Shown piece by piece: positions 8,223 through 15,885 of a DNA stretch of 56,263 nucleotides. The notes below the pieces were generated by a model. That model worked only from the letters and a program-made list of their open reading frames with translations. It was not told the origin of the DNA and did no database searches. Position 1 is the stretch's first letter, and each line of letters starts with the position of its first letter. Made by a program: the position numbers and the translations under genes. Origin of the DNA: a virus; the IMG/VR virus record IMGVR_UViG_3300032309_001984, positions 1-56,263 of that record; one strand, given 5' to 3'.

Positions 8223-8843
8223 ATGAAAAGAAACATACTTGAAAAAAATATTTACTACTATGAAAATGCAGTAAAAGATCCAGACATTCTTATTCAAAAT
8301 ATAGAAAAACTAGATGAATTCTTAACAGAAAAAACTGGGATATCTAAATGGACTGATTGGACTGCGTATCAGTCTGACTATTCTTTTGGAAAGCAAAAAA
8401 TGATAAGAACAGAGTTTTTTAACTTAAACAATGATATAGATAAAGAATGCAAAAAAATATATCAAACACTTTATGATGCTATAGAGTCTGTTTCAAAAGA
8501 CTACGAGTCTATGCACCCAGGCTTAGATATTGGAATGCTTTGCCCAATGTCAATAAGTAAATATTTTGTTGGCAGTATGATGGGCCCACATGTAGATTGT
8601 CATGATGATGATAAAGGAAAGACAATATCTGTTGTATTGTATCTAAATGATGATTACACTGGAGGAGAGTTAAACTTTAAAAATCAGGAAATTAAGATTA
8701 AGCCATCTGCTGGAAGCATTGCAGTTTTCCCATCAAGGTCTCCATATTTTCATGAATCGCTGCCAGTTTTAAGTGGAGAAAAATATATGACTCCAGGATT
8801 TTGGGAAAATAGAGATATTTATCAAACAATACTTGCAGATTAA
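8223..8843 (+). CDS. 2-oxoglutarate/Fe(II) oxygenase
   Basis: 206 aa. H-V-D in GPHVDCHDDD, LYLNDDYTGGELNF signature, distal His in YFHESLPV; the basic 2OG-binding residue appears to be Lys in GEKYM instead of Arg. AAAGGAATAAA gives the ribosome binding site. Follows the 8027 gene by one base. Confidence 0.85.
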   Translation: MKRNILEKNIYYYENAVKDPDILIQNIEKLDEFLTEKTGISKWTDWTAYQSDYSFGKQKMIRTEFFNLNNDIDKECKKIYQTLYDAIESVSKDYESMHPGLDIGMLCPMSISKYFVGSMMGPHVDCHDDDKGKTISVVLYLNDDYTGGELNFKNQEIKIKPSAGSIAVFPSRSPYFHESLPVLSGEKYMTPGFWENRDIYQTILAD

Positions 8844-8885
8844 TTGCTTTACTGGTATACTTATTTATAAAGTCTGGAGATAGTT

Positions 8886-9095
8886 ATGTGGTCATGGATA
8901 TTAGCAGTAATTGGTGTAACTGGAATTTTCTTTGTTGGTCGCAAGACCATATGGGGATGGTTTGTTTTACTATTTAATGAATGTCTTTGGATTGCGTATG
9001 CATTAATAACAGATCAATATGGTTTTATTTTTTCTGCATTGGCATATGCAGCAGTATATATTAAATCGTACATACATTGGAAGAGGGAAGAATGA
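8886..9095 (+). CDS. PnuC-like small membrane protein
   Basis: 69 aa with three hydrophobic segments; the WGWFVLLFNECLWIAYALIT and YAAVYIKSYIHWKR stretches resemble half of a PnuC nicotinamide riboside transporter. Promoter TGGTATACTT at about 8854-8862, ribosome site CTGGAGA. The next gene, overlapping by 4 nt, is a kinase/nucleotidyltransferase fusion, which fits pyridine-nucleotide salvage, but the length is far short of full PnuC. Confidence 0.5.
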   Translation: MWSWILAVIGVTGIFFVGRKTIWGWFVLLFNECLWIAYALITDQYGFIFSALAYAAVYIKSYIHWKREE

Positions 9096-9853
9096 TTATA
9101 CAAATTATTGGATTGCCAGGATCTGGAAAAACAGAACTTGCAAAGGCACTAAAAGAACGAATTAACGCTATTCATCTTAACGCAGATGAGGTTCGTGCAA
9201 CAGTCAATTCAGATTTAGGGTTTACACCAGAAGATAGACTTGAGCAGGCTCGTCGTATGGGTGAGATGGCTCGCCTAATTGCTAAGCAAGGCGTTGCTCC
9301 AGTAATCGTGGATTTTGTATGTCCAACAGATCTAACTCGTGTAGCATTTGGTAAGCCAGATATTTTGGTATTTATGGACACCATTGCAGAAGGTCGCTTT
9401 GAAGACACTAACAAGATGTTTGAACGACCAACAGAGTTTGATGTATCATTCATTAGCCATAACTTAGATGCAGAAGCAAAAGCATCTCACATTATTAATA
9501 AGTTTAGTCTTCATGATTGGTCTGCACCTACAACACTTATGCTGGGTAGGTACCAGCCATGGCATGAAGGACACCATGCCCTTTACAAAGAGGCAGGGAA
9601 GAGAACAGAGCAAGTACTACTGGGAGTCCGTAATACATACAACACAAGCGAAAAGGACCCACTTACTTTTGATCAGGTAAAGGGTTATATTGCTAAAGAT
9701 GACTTCATGGATGGTGCATTAGTACTAAGACTTCCTAACATTACTAACATTGTTTATGGTCGTGATGTAGGATACAAGATTGAGCAAGTGGACTTGGGGG
9801 CAGACATTCATGCTATTTCGGCTACTGAAAAACGCAAGCAAATGGGTATTTAA
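9092..9853 (+). CDS. APS-kinase-like / nucleotidyltransferase fusion
   Basis: 253 aa. N-terminal half: P-loop GLPGSGKT (residues 7-14) and DEVRATVNSDLGFTPEDR plus RRMGEMARL, the adenylylsulfate-kinase (CysC) pattern. C-terminal half: GRYQPWHEGHHAL with the HxGH motif and ISATEKR, the ISxTxxR motif of cytidylyl/NMN adenylyltransferases. NadR-type bifunctional enzymes have the domains in the opposite order. Substrate could be nicotinamide riboside/NMN (PnuC-like neighbour) or a sulfonucleotide; sequence alone does not decide. Confidence 0.8.
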   Translation: MIIQIIGLPGSGKTELAKALKERINAIHLNADEVRATVNSDLGFTPEDRLEQARRMGEMARLIAKQGVAPVIVDFVCPTDLTRVAFGKPDILVFMDTIAEGRFEDTNKMFERPTEFDVSFISHNLDAEAKASHIINKFSLHDWSAPTTLMLGRYQPWHEGHHALYKEAGKRTEQVLLGVRNTYNTSEKDPLTFDQVKGYIAKDDFMDGALVLRLPNITNIVYGRDVGYKIEQVDLGADIHAISATEKRKQMGI

Positions 9854-9938
9854 TTACTTAGAAGAGTCTGGTCGCCTAATGAACGAAGCAGAAGAGCGAC
9901 TAATGTTTGGGGACAAAGATGAGCGTAAAGAAAAGTAG
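9810..9938 (+). CDS. Possible overlapping small ORF
   Basis: 42-aa frame starting inside the 3' end of the fusion gene in the +1 frame and running into the next gene. The part outside the overlap (FNYLEESGRLMNEAEERLM) is protein-like and fills the 65-nt gap between genes. No clear ribosome binding site; a +1 frameshift extension of the upstream gene is an alternative. Confidence 0.3.
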   Translation: MLFRLLKNASKWVFNYLEESGRLMNEAEERLMFGDKDERKEK

Positions 9939-10122
9939 ATCATTTGTTAAGTCTTTAACATGGAGAGTTGTCGCAATGGTTTCAGGGTTTGTAACTCTTT
10001 ATGCTTTGAGCGAAGATATTAGTCTGGCTACTGTTGCTACACTAATAACCAATGGGGTTAACTTTGTGGCATACTATTATCATGAAAGAATTTGGAATGC
10101 TGTTGGGTGGGGCAAAGAATGA
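9919..10122 (+). CDS. DUF2061 small membrane protein 2
   Basis: 67 aa from the ATG at 9919. SFVKSLTWRVVAM, a long hydrophobic centre and YYYHERIWNAVGWG match DUF2061. ATGA overlap with a second, related gene directly downstream. Confidence 0.82.
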   Translation: MSVKKSRSFVKSLTWRVVAMVSGFVTLYALSEDISLATVATLITNGVNFVAYYYHERIWNAVGWGKE

Positions 10123-10322
10123 CAGTAACCAAGGCTAGATCATTTGCTAAGGCATTAAGTTATCGCATATGGGGAACACTTTCTTCCTTTGTAGTAGCAT
10201 ATGTTATAACAAGAAGCGCAAGTCTATCAGGGGCTATTGCCTTTTGGGAAACGGTAGTTAAAGTATTTATCTACTATGCACATGAGCGTGGATGGAATAA
10301 AGTTAAATGGGGAAGAAAGTGA
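10119..10322 (+). CDS. DUF2061 small membrane protein 3
   Basis: 67 aa. SFAKALSYRIWGT, hydrophobic centre and YYAHERGWNKVKWG. Tandem copy of the preceding gene, probably acting as a pair in the membrane. TGATG overlap with the next start. Confidence 0.82.
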   Translation: MTVTKARSFAKALSYRIWGTLSSFVVAYVITRSASLSGAIAFWETVVKVFIYYAHERGWNKVKWGRK

Positions 10323-10651
10323 TGGATGAGTTTGACATAGTCGATAGGCTTATTCTTAATGGTGGTCTAGAATTTGCTGGAATAGACAAAGAAACAGGCC
10401 AAGGTCTGTATAGACCAACAGAAAAACTAAAAGATATAGATCCTAACCTTAGTAGCGAAATGTCTATTTACTTTTCTGAAACTACAATGAAATTGTGGGA
10501 AAAAGGCTTTATTGATATGGATGTAACTTCTGAAGATCCATTAGTAAAACTTGCCCCAAGATCTTTTAATGTATCAGATATAAAAACCCTTGATGCCAAC
10601 GAAAGAGTTATTTTGGAAGAAATTATTAGAGTTCTTTCTGGTAAAAAGTGA
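10322..10651 (+). CDS. GLEFAG-family small protein 2
   Basis: 109 aa from the ATG at 10322. The N-terminal 25 residues share LEFAG(V/I)D with the 8027 product; the rest is acidic and predicted helical. Not recognised. Confidence 0.65.
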   Translation: MDEFDIVDRLILNGGLEFAGIDKETGQGLYRPTEKLKDIDPNLSSEMSIYFSETTMKLWEKGFIDMDVTSEDPLVKLAPRSFNVSDIKTLDANERVILEEIIRVLSGKK

Positions 10652-10675
10652 TACAATTGTATAGAGGTGATTATT

Positions 10676-11095
10676 TTGAATAATATCTATGGAGCCATAC
10701 TTGCTACACTTTTATCGATATCTCTTCTAATTATATACTTAATGATTCAAAACAACAAAAATAAAAAAAATACAAATATTATAAGTCAATCAATGTTGCA
10801 CTATAGGTATAATTATTCAAAAAAATATTCAAGAAAACTAAAGACAAAAAGACAGTCTATAAATCAGTATAATGAAAATAATGTAAAAGTTATTATTCTT
10901 GACAATGAGGCTTATTGGATCAAAGGAAATGTTTTTTATAAAGCGCCAATTGTAAACAATAGCATAGATAAAGATAGTACACAGCAAGTTGACACAATAA
11001 GTATGGATAGGGTACAATTAGATAAGATGCTTTTTATAATGGATAAACTAAGAGAAGGGGCAAGCGATGATCATAGGAGTTCAGGGGACGAGTAG
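10676..11095 (+). CDS. Single-pass membrane protein, TTG start
   Basis: About 139 aa. The start is taken as TTG because GAGGTGAT, a good Shine-Dalgarno, lies 6 nt upstream; a TACAAT promoter at about 10652 precedes it. One transmembrane helix (residues 4-24), then a Lys/Arg/Tyr-rich segment and an acidic C terminus ending SSGDE. Not recognised. Confidence 0.6.
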   Translation: MNNIYGAILATLLSISLLIIYLMIQNNKNKKNTNIISQSMLHYRYNYSKKYSRKLKTKRQSINQYNENNVKVIILDNEAYWIKGNVFYKAPIVNNSIDKDSTQQVDTISMDRVQLDKMLFIMDKLREGASDDHRSSGDE

Positions 11096-11417
11096 TTTTG
11101 AAAACTATAACATATTCCTTAGAGCAATGGCTGTTGCGCTTTCTGAGTTATTAGACGAAGACAAAGAGTTTTACATATACTCTGCTGGGCCAAATAACAT
11201 TAACATGATGGCTATGGAGTTTTCAAATTTATCAGAAAGAGGAATGAAGTCTCGTGGAAAAACAATAAAACTTTTTAAGGTTACTCCACAATGGCTAGAA
11301 GAAAATGTTAAAAGTTTAAATCATTTTGCATTTTTATCTAATCCAAAAGAAAGTGTTTCAAAGATTGTACATATATCAAAACTAAATAACATTAATACAA
11401 ATGTTTATACATTTTAA
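11067..11417 (+). CDS. SLOG/DUF2493-like protein
   Basis: 116 aa. Begins MIIGVQGTSSF, with a Rossmann-like first strand and Gly-rich loop, then YIYSAGPNN; resembles the small SLOG/DUF2493 nucleotide-sensing fold. Overlaps the membrane protein by 29 nt. Weak assignment. Confidence 0.4.
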   Translation: MIIGVQGTSSFENYNIFLRAMAVALSELLDEDKEFYIYSAGPNNINMMAMEFSNLSERGMKSRGKTIKLFKVTPQWLEENVKSLNHFAFLSNPKESVSKIVHISKLNNINTNVYTF

Positions 11418-11463
11418 TAAATAGCAACTAACTACGGTTGCTAACAAATAGAACGGAAAAACA

Positions 11464-11676
11464 ATGAAAATAATTAATTCTTTAGATACTATGGAATCAA
11501 TAGTAAAGAATAATCGTCAACTGTCTTGGAATGGCTGGACTGTGGTTGAAACCTTTCCATCAGAAAAAGCATTTTACTCAAAGTTTGGCATATATAAAAA
11601 CAATAAGTGGCAAATGAAAAAAGAATTTGTTCCTTCAAGTCAAGGGTGGGAAATTCCAGATAAGTATGTGATCTAG
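11464..11676 (+). CDS. Hypothetical protein upstream of WhiB
   Basis: 70 aa, no recognised motif; aromatic-rich (WNGWTVVETF). Preceded by an AGCAAC/GTTGCT inverted repeat at 11424-11443 that lacks a T tract. Its stop abuts the whiB-like start, so it is co-transcribed. Confidence 0.55.
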   Translation: MKIINSLDTMESIVKNNRQLSWNGWTVVETFPSEKAFYSKFGIYKNNKWQMKKEFVPSSQGWEIPDKYVI

Positions 11677-11958
11677 ATGAATAAATATAAATGGAAAGAC
11701 AAAGCAGTATGTTTAGACTACGACACAAATCTATTTTTTGAAAAGTATGAAGATGATGAACTTCTTAGGCCTGCAATAGATGCGCTATGCTCTTCTTGTT
11801 CAGTAAGAAAAGAGTGTTTTTCTGTTGGAATTTCTGGAAAAGAGTGGGGAGTTTGGGGTGGTGTATACTTAGAAAATGGAGAAATATCTAAAGAGTTTTC
11901 AAGTCACAAGAGCAAGAATGACTGGGGATTAACTTGGCAGTCATTAACGATGGAGTAA
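11677..11958 (+). CDS. WhiB-like transcriptional regulator
   Basis: 93 aa. First Cys in AVCLDY, then CSSCSVRKEC (CxxCxxxxxC), giving the four Fe-S ligands, and GVWGGVY, the GVWGG turn of WhiB proteins. The family is essentially confined to actinobacteria and their phages; members bind sigma factor region 4 and tune promoter choice, sensing redox/NO through a [4Fe-4S] cluster. The C-terminal basic DNA-contact tail is weak. Candidate switch for the special promoters described here, or a redox sensor linked to katG. Confidence 0.92.
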   Translation: MNKYKWKDKAVCLDYDTNLFFEKYEDDELLRPAIDALCSSCSVRKECFSVGISGKEWGVWGGVYLENGEISKEFSSHKSKNDWGLTWQSLTME

Positions 11959-11959
11959 T

Positions 11960-12199
11960 ATGTATACTGATGCAATGAAACGTGCTTTTAGATCTATTCA
12001 TTGTCCCAAAAATTTTTCTTTAGAAATAGTTGACAATGATAATTTTATTACTGTTAAAGCAAAGGAAAAAGTTTTTATGTCACTTGAAACGGTGGAGTTA
12101 AAAAGACAGGCTATAGAGTATATGATTCGTGTCAAAAAAGCACTAGAGGATAATGGTGCAATTGTTCTTTTAGTAAGAGAAGGTGGGAAAGAATTATGA
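11960..12199 (+). CDS. Hypothetical protein
   Basis: 79 aa, mixed alpha/beta with no known motif. One base after the whiB stop and ATGA overlap with the next gene. Confidence 0.55.
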   Translation: MYTDAMKRAFRSIHCPKNFSLEIVDNDNFITVKAKEKVFMSLETVELKRQAIEYMIRVKKALEDNGAIVLLVREGGKEL

Positions 12200-12594
12200 T
12201 TGAGTCAGTCTTAGTGGGAGTACTTTCATTCTCTACATTGTTTTTTTTGTTATTATATATGATACAAATAAAAAAGAATCGTGCAATTCTTGCAAACACC
12301 ATAAGGCTTTTACTGATGCAAGACTCTATGAATGGCGAAAACAAAACAGATAAAGAAAAAGCAGATGAAGCATTTTTAAAATTTGTTTCAGATTCTAGAG
12401 ATTGGGCATATTCTTATATTGATTCTGTTCAGGAAGAGATTAATAGTTTTATTACTATTGTAGGTCCAGACATAGAATACCTTGAGGCATATAAACCACC
12501 AATTATTTCGGAAGAAGCCACAAATAGGCTTTTTGTTGGGTATAAAAAAATAAAGGCTCTGTTGCCAGACGACTATGGTAAAATAGATACATGA
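12196..12594 (+). CDS. Membrane-anchored hypothetical protein
   Basis: 132 aa. One N-terminal transmembrane helix (residues 5-23, VLVGVLSFSTLFFLLLYMI), then a soluble acidic helical domain with SDSRDWAYSYI. Not recognised. Confidence 0.55.
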   Translation: MIESVLVGVLSFSTLFFLLLYMIQIKKNRAILANTIRLLLMQDSMNGENKTDKEKADEAFLKFVSDSRDWAYSYIDSVQEEINSFITIVGPDIEYLEAYKPPIISEEATNRLFVGYKKIKALLPDDYGKIDT

Positions 12595-12755
12595 TAAAAT
12601 TCAAGTCATACGAAGACCTAGCATATGATGCTTTCTATTCATGCCATGTAGTTGGGTGTGAACTTGAAGCAGAAAAAATATATGGAGCAGCAACAAAAAT
12701 TGTTGATGTATGTTTAAACCATTACAACGAATTATCAGAAAAGGAATATCAATGA
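12591..12755 (+). CDS. Small hypothetical protein
   Basis: 54 aa with two internal Cys; ATGA overlaps at both ends support it as a gene of the operon. Confidence 0.5.
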   Translation: MIKFKSYEDLAYDAFYSCHVVGCELEAEKIYGAATKIVDVCLNHYNELSEKEYQ

Positions 12756-12910
12756 AAGATGTTATCCTATCAATACTAACAGGTTTTGGGTGTGGCGTAG
12801 TATTTGCTGCATTCAAATTGCCAGTACCAGCACCACCAGTTTTTGCGGGAGTCGCAGGAATTATTGGTTTATGGATTGGTTTTACAGTACTAACTAAATT
12901 CATATCCTAG
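12752..12910 (+). CDS. XapX-domain membrane protein
   Basis: 52 aa from the ATG at 12752. Two hydrophobic helices joined by KLPVPAPPVFAG match the XapX family (PxPAPP turn). Small predicted membrane protein of unknown role. Confidence 0.75.
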   Translation: MKDVILSILTGFGCGVVFAAFKLPVPAPPVFAGVAGIIGLWIGFTVLTKFIS

Positions 12911-12920
12911 GAGGAATAAA

Positions 12921-13193
12921 ATGAATACAACACAACTAAAGGCAATGCTTGCATCTTACGGACGATCAGTCCTTGGCGCTGCAATTGCACTATACGCTTC
13001 AGGCGTAACAGATCCAAAGACACTTGCTTACTCATTGCTTGGAGCCATTGTGCCCGTGGCATTGAGAGCAGTCAACCCTAACGATTCGGCATTTGGCAAG
13101 TTGCCATCTGTTGAAGAAGTAGAAAGAGCAGTTAAGACTGCAAAGGTAGTTAAGAAGGCTCCTGCTCGCAAGAAGGCAGCAGCAAAGAAGTAA
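12921..13193 (+). CDS. Small membrane protein with basic Ala/Lys tail
   Basis: 90 aa. Hydrophobic 15-50 (VLGAAIALYASG... LLGAIVPVALRAV), then a Lys/Ala-rich tail (RKKAAAKK). AGGAGG at 12909-12914 is a strong ribosome binding site. Holin-like topology is possible but unproven. Followed by a strong terminator. Confidence 0.6.
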   Translation: MNTTQLKAMLASYGRSVLGAAIALYASGVTDPKTLAYSLLGAIVPVALRAVNPNDSAFGKLPSVEEVERAVKTAKVVKKAPARKKAAAKK

Positions 13194-13206
13194 ACAATTA
13201 GATTAG

Positions 13207-13236
13207 CAGGCTAGGGTATTTGACTAGCCTGTTTTT
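13207..13236 (+). terminator. Intrinsic terminator
   Basis: Perfect 8-bp stem CAGGCTAG/CTAGCCTG with a 9-nt loop followed by TTTTT. Ends the 5-13 kb plus-strand gene run. Confidence 0.9.
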
Positions 13237-13242
13237 CTATGC

Positions 13243-13306
13243 TATAATATTTATACCTGCCCAAATTTGGGGGGTATATAACTTATTCGCTTGAAAGGGG
13301 AATAAC
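13243..13306 (+). promoter_or_regulatory. Hsp20 promoter and palindromic leader
   Basis: TATAAT at 13243-13248, then a 12-bp perfect palindrome CCCAAATTTGGG (13260-13271) within a longer TACC...GGTA pairing near the expected 5' end of the mRNA, then AAAGGGG as ribosome site. The palindrome could be an operator or a 5' RNA hairpin. Confidence 0.55.
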
Positions 13307-13708
13307 ATGGTAGAAACAATGCTGGGTCTTTTAGATGATCCATTCTTTAATCGATTCAATCAAACAGTAAGATCAACACAAAATAATTATCCTCCATACA
13401 ACCTAGTTAAGGTTGGCAATGATGTATTTGTTTTGGAGTTTGCGCTTGCAGGGTTTGATAAGAGTCAAATATCAGTTACATTAGACAATAATAAACTCAC
13501 AGTTAATGGACAAAGATCTGATATTGAAGAAGATAATTCAGTAACTTACCTTCACAAGGGTATTGCTGCAAGAAAATTCTCAACAACCTTTAATTTGCCA
13601 GAATATATGGAAATTGTTTCGGCAATTTTTAACAATGGAATTTTAGAAGTTAGTCTTGAGAAGCAGATTCCTGAAGATAAAAAGCCAAAAACTATTGAAA
13701 TTCAATAG
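13307..13708 (+). CDS. Small heat-shock protein (Hsp20/alpha-crystallin)
   Basis: 133 aa. Alpha-crystallin domain: YPPYNLVKVGNDVFVLEFALAGF, LTVNGQRSD, the HKGIAARKFSTTFNLP strand and the NGILEVSLEK (GxLxVxL) close; short acidic C-terminal tail. ATP-independent chaperone (IbpA/Hsp17 type), also found in some cyanophages, possibly for structural-protein folding. Own promoter and long leader. Confidence 0.93.
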   Translation: MVETMLGLLDDPFFNRFNQTVRSTQNNYPPYNLVKVGNDVFVLEFALAGFDKSQISVTLDNNKLTVNGQRSDIEEDNSVTYLHKGIAARKFSTTFNLPEYMEIVSAIFNNGILEVSLEKQIPEDKKPKTIEIQ

Positions 13709-13838
13709 TATAATGGATAACATTCCGCTATGAGACTTTAAAAGGTTTTACAACGGATGCTCGATGAAAAGAGAGTCAGCAGGCTGAAACCCGTGGCTGA
13801 TAGACCTGAGCAGTCGTCTATAAACTGCTTTCATTTTT
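13709..13838 (+). ncRNA. Candidate structured small RNA
   Basis: Starts with TATAAT (13709-13714) immediately after the hsp20 stop and has no plausible ORF. Predicted transcript about 13721-13835. Visible pairings: CATTCCG with CGGATG (13721-13727/13754-13759, one bulge), CTC/GAG (13760s-13770s), GTCAGC with GCTGAT (13775-13801), and an end hairpin GAGCAGT/ACTGCTT (about 13808-13833) followed by TTTCATTTTTT, an intrinsic terminator reaching into the end of the convergent gene. Own promoter, multiple stems and a terminator make a compact RNA gene; class not recognised. Confidence 0.5.
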
Positions 13839-14417
13839 TGTAAAAGCAAAAATAGTAATAGCGTATCTTGTTCCATTGTAAATATCCCTAACACCATGAG
13901 TATATTCTTCTGTTCCTGGGTGAATTACAAGGTCTCCACATTTAGGTTTATACTCAATTTCTAGTTTTGGATAGTAAAGTTCTCCACCATCATAGTCATC
14001 GTTTAAATAAAGAACCAATCCATAGTGAGTATTTGTTTCTAAATTTTCTGGGCTATCATCAAAGTGTGTTGGCATTCCTTTATCAGCAGAATAAATTAAA
14101 TTTTCAATTCCAGTTAAATAAAGATTTTCTTCAGATATTGTTTTTAAAATATTATTAATTTTATTAACTATATTATTTTTATTTAATAAATAAATCTTTG
14201 CAATATCTTTTATGTCTTCTTTTTCAGAAATTGTTTCAATATTCTGCTCAGTTGGTAGTTGTATAAGCCTATTATTAAAATATTCAGAAGATATTCCTTT
14301 AGGTTTATGCATTTGCTTTTCTTTTTCAATATAATTAAATATTGATTGAATTTCATCTTTAGATAAAAAATTATTTATAACTATTATTTCGTTATTAAAT
14401 GGTTTATTTATTTCCAT
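13818..14417 (-). CDS. 2-oxoglutarate/Fe(II) oxygenase
   Basis: 199 aa from the internal Met (MEINKPFNNEI), chosen because the upstream paralogue begins the same way (MKIYRPYENEI); a longer start at 14435 is possible. H-F-D in THFDDS, LYLNDDYDGGELYYP, distal THGV and Arg in GTRY. Tandem duplicate of the next gene; convergent with the small RNA. Confidence 0.85.
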   Translation of the reverse strand: MEINKPFNNEIIVINNFLSKDEIQSIFNYIEKEKQMHKPKGISSEYFNNRLIQLPTEQNIETISEKEDIKDIAKIYLLNKNNIVNKINNILKTISEENLYLTGIENLIYSADKGMPTHFDDSPENLETNTHYGLVLYLNDDYDGGELYYPKLEIEYKPKCGDLVIHPGTEEYTHGVRDIYNGTRYAITIFAFTKNESSL

Positions 14418-14419
14418 TT

Positions 14420-14995
14420 TTATCTTGTCCACCAAGAAAGGCTATACCTAGTAGATCTCCTGACTTCATTAACACCATGCTCATATTCTTTATTTCCAGG
14501 GTGCATTACTAGAGACCTTGCAATGGGTTTAATAGATATATTTTTATTAGGATAAAATATTTCTCCACCATCGTAATCATCATTTATGTATACAACAAAA
14601 CCATGAGTAATTATCTTTTCATTTGGATTGTATTGAGGATGCTCTGGATCTATTTCATCTGTGTGGACGCCAAGGCCAGGACCAATTCTGCGGGATAAAG
14701 AGTTAATAGGAAGGTATTCAAAGTCTGATATACCATAGTATTCAGTAAAGATTGATTCAGATCTTTTCTGTATAGAATCAAGCAAATCCCTATAATACCA
14801 ATAAGAACTTTTTAGGTTATCTGGCTCTATTCTTAGTTGGTTTCCATACCACTCTTTAAGCCCATTTCCATCGTTCGATCCTTCCCATAGGCTTGGATCA
14901 TCTTTGCCAAGTTTATTAAATATCTCTACTTCTTCTTCTGATATAAAATCTTCTACAACTACTATTTCATTTTCATAAGGTCTGTATATCTTCAT
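14420..14995 (-). CDS. 2-oxoglutarate/Fe(II) oxygenase, leaderless start
   Basis: 191 aa from the ATG at 14995. H-T-D in GVHTDEID, YINDDYDGGEIFYP, EHGV and Arg in STRY. A TATAAT (minus, 15002-15007) ends exactly 6 nt before this ATG, so the mRNA should be leaderless; this decides the start over the Met at 15010. Divergent from the gene at 15038. Confidence 0.85.
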   Translation of the reverse strand: MKIYRPYENEIVVVEDFISEEEVEIFNKLGKDDPSLWEGSNDGNGLKEWYGNQLRIEPDNLKSSYWYYRDLLDSIQKRSESIFTEYYGISDFEYLPINSLSRRIGPGLGVHTDEIDPEHPQYNPNEKIITHGFVVYINDDYDGGEIFYPNKNISIKPIARSLVMHPGNKEYEHGVNEVRRSTRYSLSWWTR

Positions 14996-15037
14996 ATATT
15001 CATTATACACTATTAGATATTGTGCTATAATTATAAA

Positions 15038-15586
15038 ATGATAAAAGAAGGCGACTTTGTTATGGGATCAACCTCTGAGGGGGTTGTACATGGCGTTATA
15101 GAGCACATAATGACTGAGGGTGGGATACTTGGTACACCTGGATCAGAATATGCTTTGGTTTCAATGCCACCAGAAAATCCAGCAATGTCAGTTAGAATAC
15201 ACAAAGAAGAAAACGGTACATGGAAGCCAACAGCATACAGTATTGGCATGATGTATAAGGATGCTGAAAAAGCAGATATGGATAATCACTCAATGGATTC
15301 AGAAGTTGCTATGGCAATGTACGACTCATCAATTGGTAAGGCCTACGAAGGTTGTGGCTGTCCAATGTGCAAAGAACTAAATGTAACCTGTGAAGAATGC
15401 CCACAGTGTCAGGCTGGAGAGATGAAGTCGGATTGCTGCGGTAATGTAAATAAGCAAGCACCTTGTTGGGATGGATATGTCCAAAGAGGAATGAAGCCAG
15501 GGGCAGATGGAAAGCCAGTACCTAACTGTATTCCAGTTGCTAAGTCAGACAGTTGGATTGATTCTCCATTTAGGATAGTAAAGTAA
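15038..15586 (+). CDS. Cys-rich hypothetical protein
   Basis: 182 aa. Starts MIKEGDFVMG; TGCTATAAT at 15023-15031 ends 6 nt upstream (leaderless). The middle has a Cys cluster (CGCPMC...CEECPQC...CC) and a later CWDGYVQRGMKPG...PNC motif that I associate with phage head/prohead proteins, but the assignment is uncertain. Confidence 0.6.
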   Translation: MIKEGDFVMGSTSEGVVHGVIEHIMTEGGILGTPGSEYALVSMPPENPAMSVRIHKEENGTWKPTAYSIGMMYKDAEKADMDNHSMDSEVAMAMYDSSIGKAYEGCGCPMCKELNVTCEECPQCQAGEMKSDCCGNVNKQAPCWDGYVQRGMKPGADGKPVPNCIPVAKSDSWIDSPFRIVK

Positions 15587-15714
15587 TGCCAAAGAAAAAA
15601 GCAGCAGCATTTAATCCTATTCAGATTAAAGATGGATGGATTGTTAGATTATATAAAGATGGTCGCATTAAATCTAAGATTGCACCATACGAACCAAAAC
15701 ATCCTAAAAAGTAA
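15586..15714 (+). CDS. Small basic protein
   Basis: 42 aa, TAATG overlap with the preceding stop, basic N terminus PKKKAAA. Not recognised. Confidence 0.5.
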   Translation: MPKKKAAAFNPIQIKDGWIVRLYKDGRIKSKIAPYEPKHPKK

Positions 15715-15750
15715 TATTGGATAGTTTTAAGTCATACCCAGGACTATTAA

Positions 15751-15885
15751 TTACTTACGTTTAATAAAACTAAACGCTTTTTCTCTTACATTGTTTGTAG
15801 CCTGCTTGAATCCATAAGCATAAGATCCAATCATTAATCCAATGATTGCTGTTGAATGTGCTAAATAAAACATTGCGCTTCTCAT
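15751..15885 (-). CDS. Small membrane protein downstream of katG
   Basis: 44 aa with one transmembrane helix (HSTAIIGLMIGSYAYGF) and a basic end. Starts directly after the katG stop (TAAATG), with AAGGAG in the katG end as ribosome site; therefore co-translated with KatG. Not recognised. Confidence 0.6.
   Translation of the reverse strand: MRSAMFYLAHSTAIIGLMIGSYAYGFKQATNNVREKAFSFIKRK

Noticed and set aside
11424-11443. AGCAAC/GTTGCT inverted repeat as terminator
   Set aside because: Six-bp stem without a T tract; too weak to call.
13760-13835. Hammerhead-like ribozyme in the small RNA
   Set aside because: GAAAC and CTGAT are present, but the conserved CUGANGA core is not formed.
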